A stretch of 64,000 nt of DNA from assembly GCA_019753235.1 (NCBI GenBank), contig JAIELF010000038.1:1-64000 (forward strand). Reading direction: 5' to 3'. Below the pieces are notes generated by a model. The model was not told the DNA's origin. It did not search any database and worked only from the letters and a program-made list of their open reading frames with translations. Positions 52,124 to 61,560 of the stretch are shown here, in pieces; position 1 is the first letter of the stretch; the number at the start of each line of letters is the position of its first letter. The position numbers were made by a program, and so were the translations under genes. This stretch comes from a bacterium (GTDB taxonomy: Bacteria > Planctomycetota > Planctomycetia > Kolteriales > Kolteriaceae).

Positions 52124-53655
52124 TGGCAACCGCTGCGGTTCGACTCGAAGTTCGTCAGGTGACCAAGCGATTCGGCGGGGTCGTCGCTCTTTCGAATGTC
52201 TCTCTCGAGGCTCGATCCGGCGAAGTTCATGCGATCTGTGGCGAAAACGGGGCCGGCAAGTCAACGCTGATGAAGATTCTCAGTGGCGCGCTGACGGCCG
52301 ACGAAGGAGAGGTCCTTCTCAACGGAAAGTCAGCCCGTTTCTCTGGCCCGCGCGATGCGGAGAAAGCCGGCATCAGCATCATCTATCAAGAGCTGAACCT
52401 GGTCCCCGATCTCTCGGCTGCCGCCAATATCTTTCTGGGGAGAGAGCTCGTCCGAGGTGGCATTTTTCTTGATGATCGTTCGATGGAACGGCAAGCCGAC
52501 ATACTCTTTCAGCAATTAGGAGCCCCCTTTTCTTCGCGCACGAAAGTCCGCGACCTGCGGATCGGCGACCAACAGATGGTCGAGATCGCGAAGGCTCTTT
52601 CGCTGGATGCCGACGTCCTCATCATGGACGAACCGACAAGCGCCCTAGCCGAGGGCGAAGTGCAAAGGCTTTACCGCGTCGTCGATTCCTTGAAGGCACA
52701 AGGGGTCACTGTTCTTTACATCTCTCACAAGATGGACGAGATCTTTCGTCTGGCCGACCGCATCACCGTCTTTCGCGATGGCAAGAATGTGGCCACTCGG
52801 ATTAAGAGCGAAACCTCGCCAAGCGAAATCATTCCGCTGATGGTCGGTCGCGACCTTATTCCGTCAGATCGTTCGAAACGACCTCCCTCGGGAAAGATCA
52901 AGCTTCGTGTCGAGAATCTGTCGTTGCCGCACGCAACGCAGGCGGGGCGGATGCAACTGGACGGGGTGACATTCGAACTTCGCGCAGGAGAGATTCTCGG
53001 GATTGCGGGATTGCTGGGAGCCGGAAGAACCGAGTTGCTTGAGTCTCTTTTCGGAGCCACCAGTCGGCATGCGACGGGCCAAATTCTCATTGATGGTCAA
53101 TCCGCACGGTCTTCCTCGCCGGCACAAGCGATGCAGCTCGGCTTGGCGATGGTGACCGAAGACCGAAAAGGGCTCGGCCTCTTTGATCAGATGACCGTAA
53201 AGGACAATATCTCGATGTGCAGCCTACAATCGGTGGCGCGCGGGCCTTGGATTTCCTCGGCCCGAGAGAATTCGACTTGTCAGCAGCAAGTCCAACGTTG
53301 GGGTGTCAAAACATCATCGATTCATGCCCCGATTCTCAGCCTCAGCGGCGGCAATCAGCAAAAATGCATCCTTGCCCGATGGCTCCTCACGTGCCCGTCG
53401 ATTCTCCTTCTCGACGAACCGACGCGAGGGATCGACGTCGGCGCGAAGGCCGAGATCTACCGCATTCTCGAAGAACTTCGGGCCCAGGGGATGGCCATGG
53501 TGATGACCTCAAGCGAACTCCCCGAATTGCTTTCCGTCAGCGACCGTATTCTGGTCCTCTGTGAGGGTCGCCTCACCGGCGAATTCTCTCATGCCGAGGC
53601 CACCGAAGAGAAGATCATGCATGCGGCAACGGCATTTCTATCGACGAATAACTGA
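52120..53655 (+). CDS. Sugar ABC transporter ATP-binding protein, RbsA/MglA type
   Basis: 511 residues, start overlapping the previous stop (ATGA). Two tandem ATPase domains: the first with a full Walker A (GENGAGKSTLMKILSG), signature region and IMDEPTSAL; the second with the degenerate GLLGAGRTELLESL, LSGGNQQKC and LLDEPTRGID, the layout of RbsA, MglA and XylG. It energises import of a monosaccharide with an RbsC-type permease and a binding protein. Neither partner is within the window, the next gene being a MIP channel, so the transporter set is split or incomplete here. Coupling to an amino-sugar gene points to an amino sugar or a related monosaccharide. Confidence 0.9.
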   Translation: MMATAAVRLEVRQVTKRFGGVVALSNVSLEARSGEVHAICGENGAGKSTLMKILSGALTADEGEVLLNGKSARFSGPRDAEKAGISIIYQELNLVPDLSAAANIFLGRELVRGGIFLDDRSMERQADILFQQLGAPFSSRTKVRDLRIGDQQMVEIAKALSLDADVLIMDEPTSALAEGEVQRLYRVVDSLKAQGVTVLYISHKMDEIFRLADRITVFRDGKNVATRIKSETSPSEIIPLMVGRDLIPSDRSKRPPSGKIKLRVENLSLPHATQAGRMQLDGVTFELRAGEILGIAGLLGAGRTELLESLFGATSRHATGQILIDGQSARSSSPAQAMQLGLAMVTEDRKGLGLFDQMTVKDNISMCSLQSVARGPWISSARENSTCQQQVQRWGVKTSSIHAPILSLSGGNQQKCILARWLLTCPSILLLDEPTRGIDVGAKAEIYRILEELRAQGMAMVMTSSELPELLSVSDRILVLCEGRLTGEFSHAEATEEKIMHAATAFLSTNN

Positions 53656-53787
53656 TCCAGCGGGCTCCGCATCCAGCCGGTTTTGAAGATGGTTGCTTTG
53701 AAGCTCCGCTGCTTCGTCCGTTGCATGGTTCCTCTCGGGCGGAGTACGATATGGCTGAGTTTTGCAGTTTCAGGGGGGAGGACAGGG

Positions 53788-54564
53788 ATGTTGCAAGGAA
53801 CGATCAGACAGTGTGCGGCCGAGTTCTGGGGGACGATGATCCTCATCGCTTTCGGCTGCGGGGTGAACACGGCCGTCACTTTTGGTGATGGCAAGTTCGG
53901 CGACTTTCTCTCGGTTAATTTTGGCTGGGCGGTCGCTGTCGTTCTAGGGGTTTATGCATCGGCCGGTATCTCTGGGGCCCATCTCAATCCCGCCGTCACG
54001 ATCGCGCTGGCCGCGTTTCGGGATTTCTCTTGGAGCAAAGTGGTCCCCTATATTCTCGCGCAAGTCGCAGGCGCCTTCGTCGGGGCGGCTTTGGTCCTGG
54101 GTACGAATTGGGAAACGTTCCATAAGGTCGACCCCGCTCGAGAGGACATAAAGACCACTGGCGTCTTTTGCACGTATCCGGCCGAGCATGTTTCGAACTT
54201 TCCAGGTGCGTTTGTCGATCAGGTCGTCGGGACGGCTCTTTTAGTCGCGATGATCTTCGCGATCGGCGATCCACGAAACACCAATCCTCCCTCGTGGTTC
54301 GGTCCCATCTTAGTCGGCATCACGGTGTTTGCCATCGGTTTGGCGTACGGCATCAATGCAGGGTACGCGATCAACCCTGCCCGTGATTTCGGCCCCAGGC
54401 TACTATCGTTTGTCGCTGGCTGGCGGGATGTCTTTACCGCGTCCCAGGGATACTGGTGGGTACCCATTGCCGGGCCGATCGTCGGCGGCCTCGCCGGCGC
54501 TCTCGGCTACGAGATCTTCATCAACAGCCAGCATCCAAAAGACTCAAAACCAACAGGAAGCTAG
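53788..54564 (+). CDS. glpF: Glycerol facilitator / aquaglyceroporin
   Basis: 258 residues from the ATG at 53788, with GGGGAGGA just upstream; an earlier in-frame start at 53683 lacks support. Six membrane helices and two re-entrant loops with HLNPAVT (Asn67) and INPARDFG (Asn196, Asp200). The Asp after the second NPA is the glycerol-facilitator mark and is usually Thr/Ser-type in water-only channels. It lies in the inner membrane and lets glycerol or similar polyols diffuse in. A glycerophosphodiester phosphodiesterase is nearby on the other strand. Confidence 0.92.
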   Translation: MLQGTIRQCAAEFWGTMILIAFGCGVNTAVTFGDGKFGDFLSVNFGWAVAVVLGVYASAGISGAHLNPAVTIALAAFRDFSWSKVVPYILAQVAGAFVGAALVLGTNWETFHKVDPAREDIKTTGVFCTYPAEHVSNFPGAFVDQVVGTALLVAMIFAIGDPRNTNPPSWFGPILVGITVFAIGLAYGINAGYAINPARDFGPRLLSFVAGWRDVFTASQGYWWVPIAGPIVGGLAGALGYEIFINSQHPKDSKPTGS

Positions 54565-54698
54565 CAAGCCCTCAAAGAGGGGCCTAAATCGGCGCCCATC
54601 AAAAGCTCCACGCCGTCTGCACTGCGGGGCAGGATTCCCTTTGGGATCGGCCCCGCTCATCCACGCGCCGGCGGCACTCGACCGATGGCCCGAACGAA

Positions 54699-55415
54699 CT
54701 ATCCTCTCGCCGATCGTCGAAGCATACGAGCAACCAAACAGATCCCACTCCCCATCCCCAACAGCACGAGCGACCCCGCTTCCGGAACCGTCGTAATCAC
54801 CAACTGCGGCGGCGTGGCCGACAGACGACTTGCAATCTGGTACGGACTAACCCGACTCCGAAAGTTACCTCCCCCTGCCGACGTAATGTTACCATTTCCG
54901 GAGCTAATGAAGAATCGCCCATATTGGTTCCCGTTGGTATCGAACTGCTGAACTGTGCTGGTGACATCAAATGAAGCCGGAGAATCAATCGTACCGTCGT
55001 TTGCATTGCCCAACAGTGCTGAACTCGACCAGTTGGAAAAAGATAAGCTACCCGTCCCATCGGCTCCTCTGAGATTATGAGTGTTGGGCGAGCCTACCTC
55101 AACAAGTTCTGTCCAGAGTAACACGGCGGAAGTCACCGGACCCAAGCTACTGAGTACCGAAAGATCAAACTCCATCCCGATTCGGTTCTCGTTGCCACTG
55201 ACGTAAGAGCTAAATGCATTCCTGATGACATCTCTCTGAGATAGGAGAAACAGCTGCGTCGTATCCACTGTTTCGACTGCGGGATTGCCTGTGGTCTTTG
55301 TTGTCAAATACGTACCGTCCATGATCGGTGTCAACGTAATCACCGCCGCGTGCATACTGCTCGAAACGGTCAGCAATGCCACAAGCATCGTGGCGAAAGG
55401 ACGAATGCCAAACAT
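54699..55415 (-). CDS. PEP-CTERM-like exported protein (DNRLRE-type domain)
   Basis: 238 residues from the ATG at 55415 (AGAGGAGGA five bases upstream). Signal peptide (ATMLVALLTVSSSMHAA). The middle is a beta-rich domain resembling DNRLRE (YLTTKTTGNPAVETVDTTQL, RIGMEFDLSVLSSLGPVTSAVL, FDVTSTVQQF). The end is VPEAGSLVLLGMGSGICLVA, then RMLRRSARG, a PEP-CTERM sorting tail. Probably an extracellular or surface protein cleaved by exosortase. Function unknown; no exosortase is in the window. Confidence 0.78.
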   Translation of the reverse strand: MFGIRPFATMLVALLTVSSSMHAAVITLTPIMDGTYLTTKTTGNPAVETVDTTQLFLLSQRDVIRNAFSSYVSGNENRIGMEFDLSVLSSLGPVTSAVLLWTELVEVGSPNTHNLRGADGTGSLSFSNWSSSALLGNANDGTIDSPASFDVTSTVQQFDTNGNQYGRFFISSGNGNITSAGGGNFRSRVSPYQIASRLSATPPQLVITTVPEAGSLVLLGMGSGICLVARMLRRSARG

Positions 55416-55730
55416 AAAGATCCTCCTCTGGGACGACACAAAGCAGCTCACGAAATGCTGAACGAGCCGCGGAACCTTGACATGCTTGCACAATCGTAGC
55501 CAATCTGGCTGGCTTTCACAACATTTGTTTAATGAACGTTGACATGACAGGAAAAACTTGAACCAGACACCATCATCCAAATCATAAACATTTGACCATA
55601 CCTCCTTCTGTTCGATGGCTCAAACAACCAGAAACGCAGGCCTCTCGCGTCCCATTTTCCCCCGACGAAAGCCATTGAATACAGCGAAATTGATATCCCC
55701 CTCGTTCAACATGCGTTGAAGGACTGATAC
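55416..55730. other. Intergenic region upstream of the PEP-CTERM-like gene
   Basis: 315 bases without a supported gene, AT-richer than its surroundings (for example 55500-55600). It should hold the promoter of the PEP-CTERM-like gene and the terminator of the GDPD gene, but I can fix neither. Confidence 0.5.
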
Positions 55731-56573
55731 CTATTTCTTCGCCGTCGACGAGCGTTCCACCAGTCCCTTTATCCGACCTGGATAGTTCGAGATAATCCCA
55801 TCGATGCCCCAGCCCATCAAGCGCTCGGCCGCCTTCTCATCATCCACCGTCCAAGCCCAAACTTTAAAGCCGGCATCATGAAGCATCTGAATCTCTTTCT
55901 CGCGAAGAGCTAAAAACTGCCAACCGACGGCTTGCGCGCCGGTCGCCTTAATCTCTTCGATCTTCTCCGGCGTCAACTTTCCACTCCCGAGCGCCCCGAG
56001 CACGAGATCCTTGCGAAGCTTTCGGCAATCGGCTAGAAACTTCCAATCAAATGCTTGTACCACGACATCTTGAACCATTTCCTTTCGTTCGAGGAGATCG
56101 ACACAGGTCTTCGCGTCTCCCTCTTTCCGCTCGATCAACGTGACCGAACCTTTTTGAATCAGGTCGATCGACTCTTCGAGCGTCGGCAACTTGGTTCCCT
56201 CGAACTTTAATTCGAACCATTTACCCGCGTCCAACTCGGCGAGTTCGGCCAGTTTCTTTGATTCGACGCGGATCTTCTTCGCGGACCATTTTTCGTCGGC
56301 ATCGGTCGTCCGGTCGAGCGTGTCATCATGAATGACAATCGGCACACCGTCGGCCGTGTGAACGTAGTCGAGTTCCACCAGATCCGCCCCGACTTTGACG
56401 GCCGATTCGAATGCTGGCAACGTATTCTCTGGAGCCGCCTTGCTGTCGCCTCGATGAGCGATCACCAGCACTCGGTCCTGACCGACGAGCTTCCCAACAG
56501 GTGTCTTCGGCAACGGTTCTGCCCAGACGCTCGACACACTGCAAAGACCCATCAACCAAACGAAACGCTTCAT
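55731..56573 (-). CDS. Glycerophosphodiester phosphodiesterase (GDPD)
   Basis: 280 residues; ATG with AAGGAGAGG upstream; signal peptide ending SSVWAEP, so periplasmic or exported. The GDPD TIM barrel has IAHRGDSKAAPENT (His-Arg-Gly, then Glu), LVELDYVHTADGVPIVIHDDTLDRTTD with the second His, and VWAWTVDD and GIDGIISNYPG at the end. It hydrolyses glycerophosphodiesters to glycerol-3-phosphate and an alcohol. A glycerol facilitator is encoded nearby on the other strand. Confidence 0.93.
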   Translation of the reverse strand: MKRFVWLMGLCSVSSVWAEPLPKTPVGKLVGQDRVLVIAHRGDSKAAPENTLPAFESAVKVGADLVELDYVHTADGVPIVIHDDTLDRTTDADEKWSAKKIRVESKKLAELAELDAGKWFELKFEGTKLPTLEESIDLIQKGSVTLIERKEGDAKTCVDLLERKEMVQDVVVQAFDWKFLADCRKLRKDLVLGALGSGKLTPEKIEEIKATGAQAVGWQFLALREKEIQMLHDAGFKVWAWTVDDEKAAERLMGWGIDGIISNYPGRIKGLVERSSTAKK

Positions 56574-56684
56574 GAAAACCTCTCCTTCATCGGAGGGTGA
56601 TTATAGCGCCACAAGATCTCCTGATGCCAGGATGCAACCGAGAGGTTCTGTGAAGAATTCGAGAATGGACCGGTCGTGTCAACG

Positions 56685-57968
56685 TTATCGAAGAAGCGGA
56701 CCGAGCGAGTGGGCGGTGCGCGCCAGATCATCCCGACGCACCAGGTAAACATCCCCGCCATGGGGATCTTGAAAGCGACCCACGACCGAGTTCGGAATCG
56801 TTGAAGGAATTCGTTCCAGAACAAAATGTCCCGCAGGATCGCGCGGCCGAACCGCGTGGGCTTCGGCCCAAAGCGTGTAAGCGAAAACGGGATCGACGGG
56901 AACACCGGTTTCGAGCGATGCGCCCGAGGGCATCGAATTCGCGACCGCTCGGGCGAATATGGCCGAGCCTCGTTCAATATCCCGCTCGCGCGAGAGGGCA
57001 TGAACCCAAACAATCTTCAGTGCCAGCGCCACCAACAAAATGGGGAAGAACTGCCCTTCCCAGTGCCGAAGCCGAACTTGCACGATCGCTAAGATCAAAG
57101 CAATCCACGCGCATGCGGTGATGATATGGACTCGCTCCATCGCGCTATAGACAGTCAACATCCGGTAAATCACCAACACGAGCGCCGCCAGCGGAACACG
57201 AATCGAAAGGAACGCCAATCCCCGCGTCCACCAGCGAGCTGAGCCCGTCGAAACCTCTCGCAGAGCCCAGCGCTGACCGACCGCCGCCAGCGAAGTCCCC
57301 ACCAGCAGCGTAAAGATTGCCGACCCCGTAATGATCATCGATAGGCCGATGCGAAAGGGATCGTTGTTGGTGAAAACGTTCTCGATCTTGCCTCGGCCAC
57401 AGAGGATATCGGCCATTCCCGCCAGCCCCAGAGCTAAGAGTAAAATCATCCCAACCGCGCACCAGCGACCCATCGTCGGCGAATCGGCGCGGGAAGCCAT
57501 CCGGCTTGCCCACCAAGGGAAGATCGGCAACACCAAAGTGGCGAATAGAAGAGCATCCGGCGTCGCGGACGTGGTCATCGTGGCAAAGATGGGGCTACAA
57601 GCCAGCACCGTCGCCAACACGCCTAAGCCGTACCAGCCGATTCGTCGACGCACGATCACCAGACAGTAAGCGAACGTCGCGGTGGTGACAACGAGCGAAA
57701 GACTTCGGCCCAAAGCCAAGGGGCTGATCCCCGCATCGCGCGCTGCCGAGAGTGGGGTGGCAAAGCGAAGAAGCCAGGTCCCTTCGCGCGGCGCCACGTC
57801 CGAAGCGAGAAACCCGTAAAGATGGACAAAGAGAAGCCCCGCGATCAGAAAAGCGAGGTAACCCGCTTGTACTGGTACCGAGGCAGGAAGCCGGAGCCGA
57901 CCCTTTGGCGACAGATCGCGAACAGCATCGCCATCAATAGGAACAGCAGTGTCGACCGCGAGACTCAT
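56685..57968 (-). CDS. GT-C-like integral membrane protein
   Basis: 427 residues with about eight to ten hydrophobic helices across residues 32-330 and a soluble C-terminal domain (about 330-427). The early periplasmic loop has ASDVAPREGTWLLRFAT, and a later helix TSATPDALLFATLVLPIF; these resemble ArnT/GT-C glycosyltransferases, which use lipid-linked donors. The match is only moderate. Its start overlaps the stop of phosphatase B in ATGA (57965-57968), so it is downstream of phosphatases C and B in one coupled unit. Confidence 0.6.
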   Translation of the reverse strand: MSLAVDTAVPIDGDAVRDLSPKGRLRLPASVPVQAGYLAFLIAGLLFVHLYGFLASDVAPREGTWLLRFATPLSAARDAGISPLALGRSLSLVVTTATFAYCLVIVRRRIGWYGLGVLATVLACSPIFATMTTSATPDALLFATLVLPIFPWWASRMASRADSPTMGRWCAVGMILLLALGLAGMADILCGRGKIENVFTNNDPFRIGLSMIITGSAIFTLLVGTSLAAVGQRWALREVSTGSARWWTRGLAFLSIRVPLAALVLVIYRMLTVYSAMERVHIITACAWIALILAIVQVRLRHWEGQFFPILLVALALKIVWVHALSRERDIERGSAIFARAVANSMPSGASLETGVPVDPVFAYTLWAEAHAVRPRDPAGHFVLERIPSTIPNSVVGRFQDPHGGDVYLVRRDDLARTAHSLGPLLR

Positions 57969-58561
57969 TCACGCATTCCCTTGCCCCGCTCGCGACATAC
58001 GAGCACATCGTGCACTTCCAGCAGTAGTTTAGGCAAATCAACGCGATGGTCGAAACCTTTCGAATCCATCTCCCGGACGGCATCCGCATGAACCCATCCC
58101 TCGTCCATCATGCGATACAGAGCACAAGCCATTCCCGTCCGATTGGCGCCGGCCGCGCAGTGGACCAATACCGGCTGCTGGGATGCATCCCGAACTATTT
58201 CAAGAACTCTCGCGAAATCATCCGTTTCGCCCCGGCCCGTGCCCGGCATCGGAATCTTGACCACGCGGGCTCCGCATTGACGGGCAACATCCTCTTCCCA
58301 CTGGTTTTTAGGCTCGGGATTAAGCTGAATCACGGTCCGGATGTGAAATTTTTTAATCACCTCTTCCAAGTGGGTCGGCTCCATTTGGCCGCTGCGATAG
58401 AGAGCCCCTTCACGGACGATAGCGATATTTTTGGGAAGTCTTTTTTCGCGAATCAGATTCACGACACGGTCGATGACGAAGAATCCAAGAGCAGCAAACA
58501 CTAGGCCGATCAGGCAGACCCGAAGGACGCGAGGGTGCCGGAGAGTCATGATTTGATTCAT
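57965..58561 (-). CDS. Membrane-anchored dual-specificity phosphatase (copy B)
   Basis: 198 residues. TM helix about residues 12-32, then GALYRSGQMEPTHLEEVI and the signature HCAAGANRTG with Cys135. A loop MPGTGRGETDDF may hold the general acid. Same architecture as copies A and C. Both ends overlap their neighbours in ATGA (58558-58561 and 57965-57968), so phosphatase C, B and the GT-C-like protein are translated as a unit. Substrate unknown. Confidence 0.82.
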   Translation of the reverse strand: MNQIMTLRHPRVLRVCLIGLVFAALGFFVIDRVVNLIREKRLPKNIAIVREGALYRSGQMEPTHLEEVIKKFHIRTVIQLNPEPKNQWEEDVARQCGARVVKIPMPGTGRGETDDFARVLEIVRDASQQPVLVHCAAGANRTGMACALYRMMDEGWVHADAVREMDSKGFDHRVDLPKLLLEVHDVLVCRERGKGMRE

Positions 58562-59139
58562 CGTCGCGACGAGGCCATCCTTGGAATGTCAATCAGACAG
58601 CGACCCGATCGAGTCAACTCATCGCGCAGATGCCGAAGCTGCTCGATCTGCTCGGTTCGCCCTTCGTTACCCATCGACACCATCTCGGCTACGGAGCGTT
58701 GAAAATCCCATCCTTGGACCACACTGCGGAAAAGGGCGACCGCTCCACCGGTCCGCTGCACGCCGGCCGAGCAATGAACCAGTAACGGCTGATTCGCGGG
58801 ATCGCTCGCGATTTCAATGAATCGCAAGTATGGATCGTCCGGACCGACCCCGTCTCCCGGGAGATAGGCAAAGTATCGTCGAACCTTCTTTTCTTGGCAA
58901 ACCTTCTGACAGTCGTCCGCGCCGCTGTAGGTAAAGGAGAAAACGGTCTTGATTTGGTATCGGTCGATGGCCTCGGCGAGTTGTTCTGGCCGCAACAGCC
59001 CACTCCGATAGAGGATACCGTCCGCAACGACGGCAAATTTCTTCCAGGCAAAACACTTTTCATAGACCCACCAAGACGCTCCTCCTGTCATCAACAGGAG
59101 AAGTGAGACCACCATCCAGCGACGGACTGTCGATCGCAA
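58558..59139 (-). CDS. Membrane-anchored dual-specificity phosphatase (copy C)
   Basis: 193 residues from a TTG at 59139, chosen because AGGAG lies about seven bases upstream and the length then equals the other two copies; a further TTG at 59217 would add 26 basic residues. TM helix about residues 9-26, then GILYRSGLLRPEQLAEAI, and HCSAGVQRTG with Cys123. The 'YRSGLLRPEQLAEAIDRYQI' block is nearly the same as in copy A, 48 kb away. The stop overlaps the start of copy B. Confidence 0.8.
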   Translation of the reverse strand: MRSTVRRWMVVSLLLLMTGGASWWVYEKCFAWKKFAVVADGILYRSGLLRPEQLAEAIDRYQIKTVFSFTYSGADDCQKVCQEKKVRRYFAYLPGDGVGPDDPYLRFIEIASDPANQPLLVHCSAGVQRTGGAVALFRSVVQGWDFQRSVAEMVSMGNEGRTEQIEQLRHLRDELTRSGRCLIDIPRMASSRR

Positions 59140-59409
59140 AATGCCTCTCCTGGACGTCTTGAATCTTTCCTTGGTGGTGCCGCCGATACGACGACCGAGA
59201 AAAACGTGCAACACCAAGTCCGAAACCCATGGCCGGATGGTCCTTATTGCGAATGAGTCGATTCAGACAGACCTCGCCTGCCCGAATAGAACAAGGGCTC
59301 GGCACGAAAAGCCGGGCGGTATTCGGCAGGCGAAACGCTCCGACTCTATTTGAGTCCCTTGAGTGCCCCTTTCATCATGAGTTCGAGTGCGGACGAATCG
59401 GGATAACGG

Positions 59410-60990
59410 ATGCTACTTGCCAGCGTGACCAGCTCGCTCCACCCGATCGATTACGCCATCATTGCCGTCTATGTGGTCGGGACGCTGCTGATCGGCAGCT
59501 ACTACAGTCGACATGTCTCTTCGGCGGGCGACCTGCTGCTGGCGGGCAAGGCCCTCCCCTTTTGGGCGATTGCCATGTCGGTCGTGGTCACGGACATCGG
59601 CGCTACCAATCTGACGTTCGGGGCAGGCAACGCTTACAAGCTTGGGATTTCTCAAGCCAATTTCGATTGGATCGGCTCGATGCCCGCCTGCGTCATTGCG
59701 GGGCTGCTCTTTGTGCCGTTCTTCTGGCGGAGCGGCGTCTACACCATCCCCGAGTTTCTCGGCCGGCGCTACAACAAGATCGTTCAGAGGACATCCGCTC
59801 TTCTTTGGCTCGGCTTTCTAGCGATCAATCTGGGCATCATGATGCATGCCTCGGCCGTGATTCTCGGCTCGTTTGTCGGGTTCAACTACTACTTATCGGT
59901 CTGGGGGACGGGCCTGGTCGTCGGCTTCTACACGGTGAGCGGCGGGCTAGCGGCTGTCGTGATGACCGATGCATTGCAAATGATCGTCATCTTCATCGGC
60001 ACATCGGCACTTTTGGCGGTCGGACTCTGGGAAGTCGGCGGCTTCTCAGGGATGCAGGAAAAGCTCGCGGCGATGGCGGCTCAAGGAGCGGATACCGCCA
60101 ATCACTTGAATCTCCTGTTGCCGCACGGGACAGAAACCGCCCTTCCTTGGACGGCCGTCGTCTTGAGCTTGGGACTATTGCAATCGACGTCGTACTTCGC
60201 CAACAACCAGGCAATCGTGCAACGCAATCTCGGCGCTAGGACAGAATGGGACGCGATGGCCGGCATGATTTTGGCGGGCCTCATGAAGGTCTTCATCCCC
60301 ATTCTGATCTTCGTCCCAGGACTGATCGCTCGCGCCTTGTTCCCAGACTTGGCCGATTCCAACAGCGCGATCCCGACGATGATTCTTGAACTGTTCCCAC
60401 CGGGACTGACCGGATTGATGGTGGCAGCTTTTTTGGCGGCCTTCATGTCGGGCGTATCAAGTTACTTGAACTCCACTTCGACAATGTTCTTGGCCGATGT
60501 CTACATGCCGACGTACCGCTCCTTTGCGGGCCGCGACATTAGGGATGGGCATGCCATGACGGTGGGTCGGATGACCACGGTCGTCAGCATAGTGCTGGCA
60601 TGCTCGGCGGCTCCGCTGTTCGATGAAAAGAACGTCGGGCAGACGATCTACAATCTGATTCAAACCCTGATGTCGATTTTCTACGGCCCCACGCTGGCGA
60701 TCATGCTTCTGGGAGTTCTCTGGAAGCGAGCCAATCAATGGGGCGCGACGGCGGGGTTACTACTGGGTGTCTTGTTGGCGACGTACTTAACGTTTCGAGG
60801 GGGCCCACTTTTCGCCTCAAAAGAGCCCTTCCTTTTCATCACCATGATCTCGTTCCTCTTCGGCGTCGCCTTGGTCGTCATCGTCAGCCTGTTGACACCG
60901 CGCGATCCAGACGAAAAATCAAACGGGCTGGTTCTCTTTGATCTGGTGAATCGATCGCCTGTCACGCCCCCGGCGGAGGTGCGCGGATGA
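59410..60990 (+). CDS. Sodium:solute symporter (SSS family)
   Basis: 526 residues with about 13-14 hydrophobic helices. The pattern is SGLT-like: a first helix YAIIAVYVVGTLLIG, then DLLLAGKALPFWAIAMSVVVTDIGATNLTFGAGNAYKLG, and FLGRRYNKIVQRTSALLWL, with GFYTVSGGLAAVVMTDALQM typical of the family. It imports a sugar, carboxylate or similar solute with Na+. Its stop overlaps a small membrane protein start, and a GH35-like beta-galactosidase follows, so a galactoside is the likely substrate. Confidence 0.9.
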   Translation: MLLASVTSSLHPIDYAIIAVYVVGTLLIGSYYSRHVSSAGDLLLAGKALPFWAIAMSVVVTDIGATNLTFGAGNAYKLGISQANFDWIGSMPACVIAGLLFVPFFWRSGVYTIPEFLGRRYNKIVQRTSALLWLGFLAINLGIMMHASAVILGSFVGFNYYLSVWGTGLVVGFYTVSGGLAAVVMTDALQMIVIFIGTSALLAVGLWEVGGFSGMQEKLAAMAAQGADTANHLNLLLPHGTETALPWTAVVLSLGLLQSTSYFANNQAIVQRNLGARTEWDAMAGMILAGLMKVFIPILIFVPGLIARALFPDLADSNSAIPTMILELFPPGLTGLMVAAFLAAFMSGVSSYLNSTSTMFLADVYMPTYRSFAGRDIRDGHAMTVGRMTTVVSIVLACSAAPLFDEKNVGQTIYNLIQTLMSIFYGPTLAIMLLGVLWKRANQWGATAGLLLGVLLATYLTFRGGPLFASKEPFLFITMISFLFGVALVVIVSLLTPRDPDEKSNGLVLFDLVNRSPVTPPAEVRG

Positions 60991-61268
60991 ATCAGCCCAA
61001 CGACCATCTCACGCCGGCCGAGCGCTGGGTGTTTACTGAACTGGTGGAGTTCTTCCGCCCGTGGAATACCTGGCTGAACAGTCTTCCCCCGCCCGTTTGG
61101 CATGGGGCGGCGGTCGGCCTTTTTGTGATCACCGCGATCGTCGTCGCTTTCATTCCTCGCGATTACATTCTTCGTGGGGCGCCCGATCGGAACTCTTGGC
61201 GAGATCTCCGTTGGTGGTCGGCAGTCGCGCTGGCGCCCTATGCCGTCATCTATTACTTTCTGCAATGA
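60987..61268 (+). CDS. Small membrane protein coupled to the symporter
   Basis: 93 residues, start overlapping the symporter stop (ATGA). A charged N-terminal third (HLTPAERWVFTELVEFFRPWN) precedes two hydrophobic helices (about residues 42-56 and 75-90). No family recognised. The coupling suggests an accessory subunit of the symporter, as small partner proteins do in some SSS transporters, but this is inference. Confidence 0.7.
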   Translation: MNQPNDHLTPAERWVFTELVEFFRPWNTWLNSLPPPVWHGAAVGLFVITAIVVAFIPRDYILRGAPDRNSWRDLRWWSAVALAPYAVIYYFLQ

Positions 61269-61317
61269 CAACGAATGGATCCGCGGGCCCGGCGATGAAA
61301 CCAAGGTACTTCTCATC

Positions 61318-61542
61318 ATGAATGAATCCGAGCGACACAAGACCGAACTCGAAGCTAACACGCTCGGGATGTTCTCGATATTTTTTCTCGTGCTGGCGGT
61401 CATGGTGTTGGTGGGTTCCTTCTGGGCGGCCGAGAAAACCTCCACCCTGGTGATCAGTCTGGCCAGCGGGTCGGCCCTCTTGATGGTCGCGGGACTGGCC
61501 AGTTACTTTGCTCGACTCGTAAGAAGAAGGCTCTCCAAGTAA
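61318..61542 (+). CDS. Small two-helix membrane protein
   Basis: 74 residues from the ATG at 61318; AAGG lies about 11 bases upstream. A charged start (MNESERHKTELEANTLG) leads to two hydrophobic helices (about residues 18-36 and 43-60) and ends with RRRLSK. No family recognised. It follows the coupled symporter unit by about 50 bases and precedes the GH35 gene by 18, so it is probably in the same operon. Confidence 0.62.
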   Translation: MNESERHKTELEANTLGMFSIFFLVLAVMVLVGSFWAAEKTSTLVISLASGSALLMVAGLASYFARLVRRRLSK

Positions 61543-61560
61543 ATCCAACAGCGAAACGGG

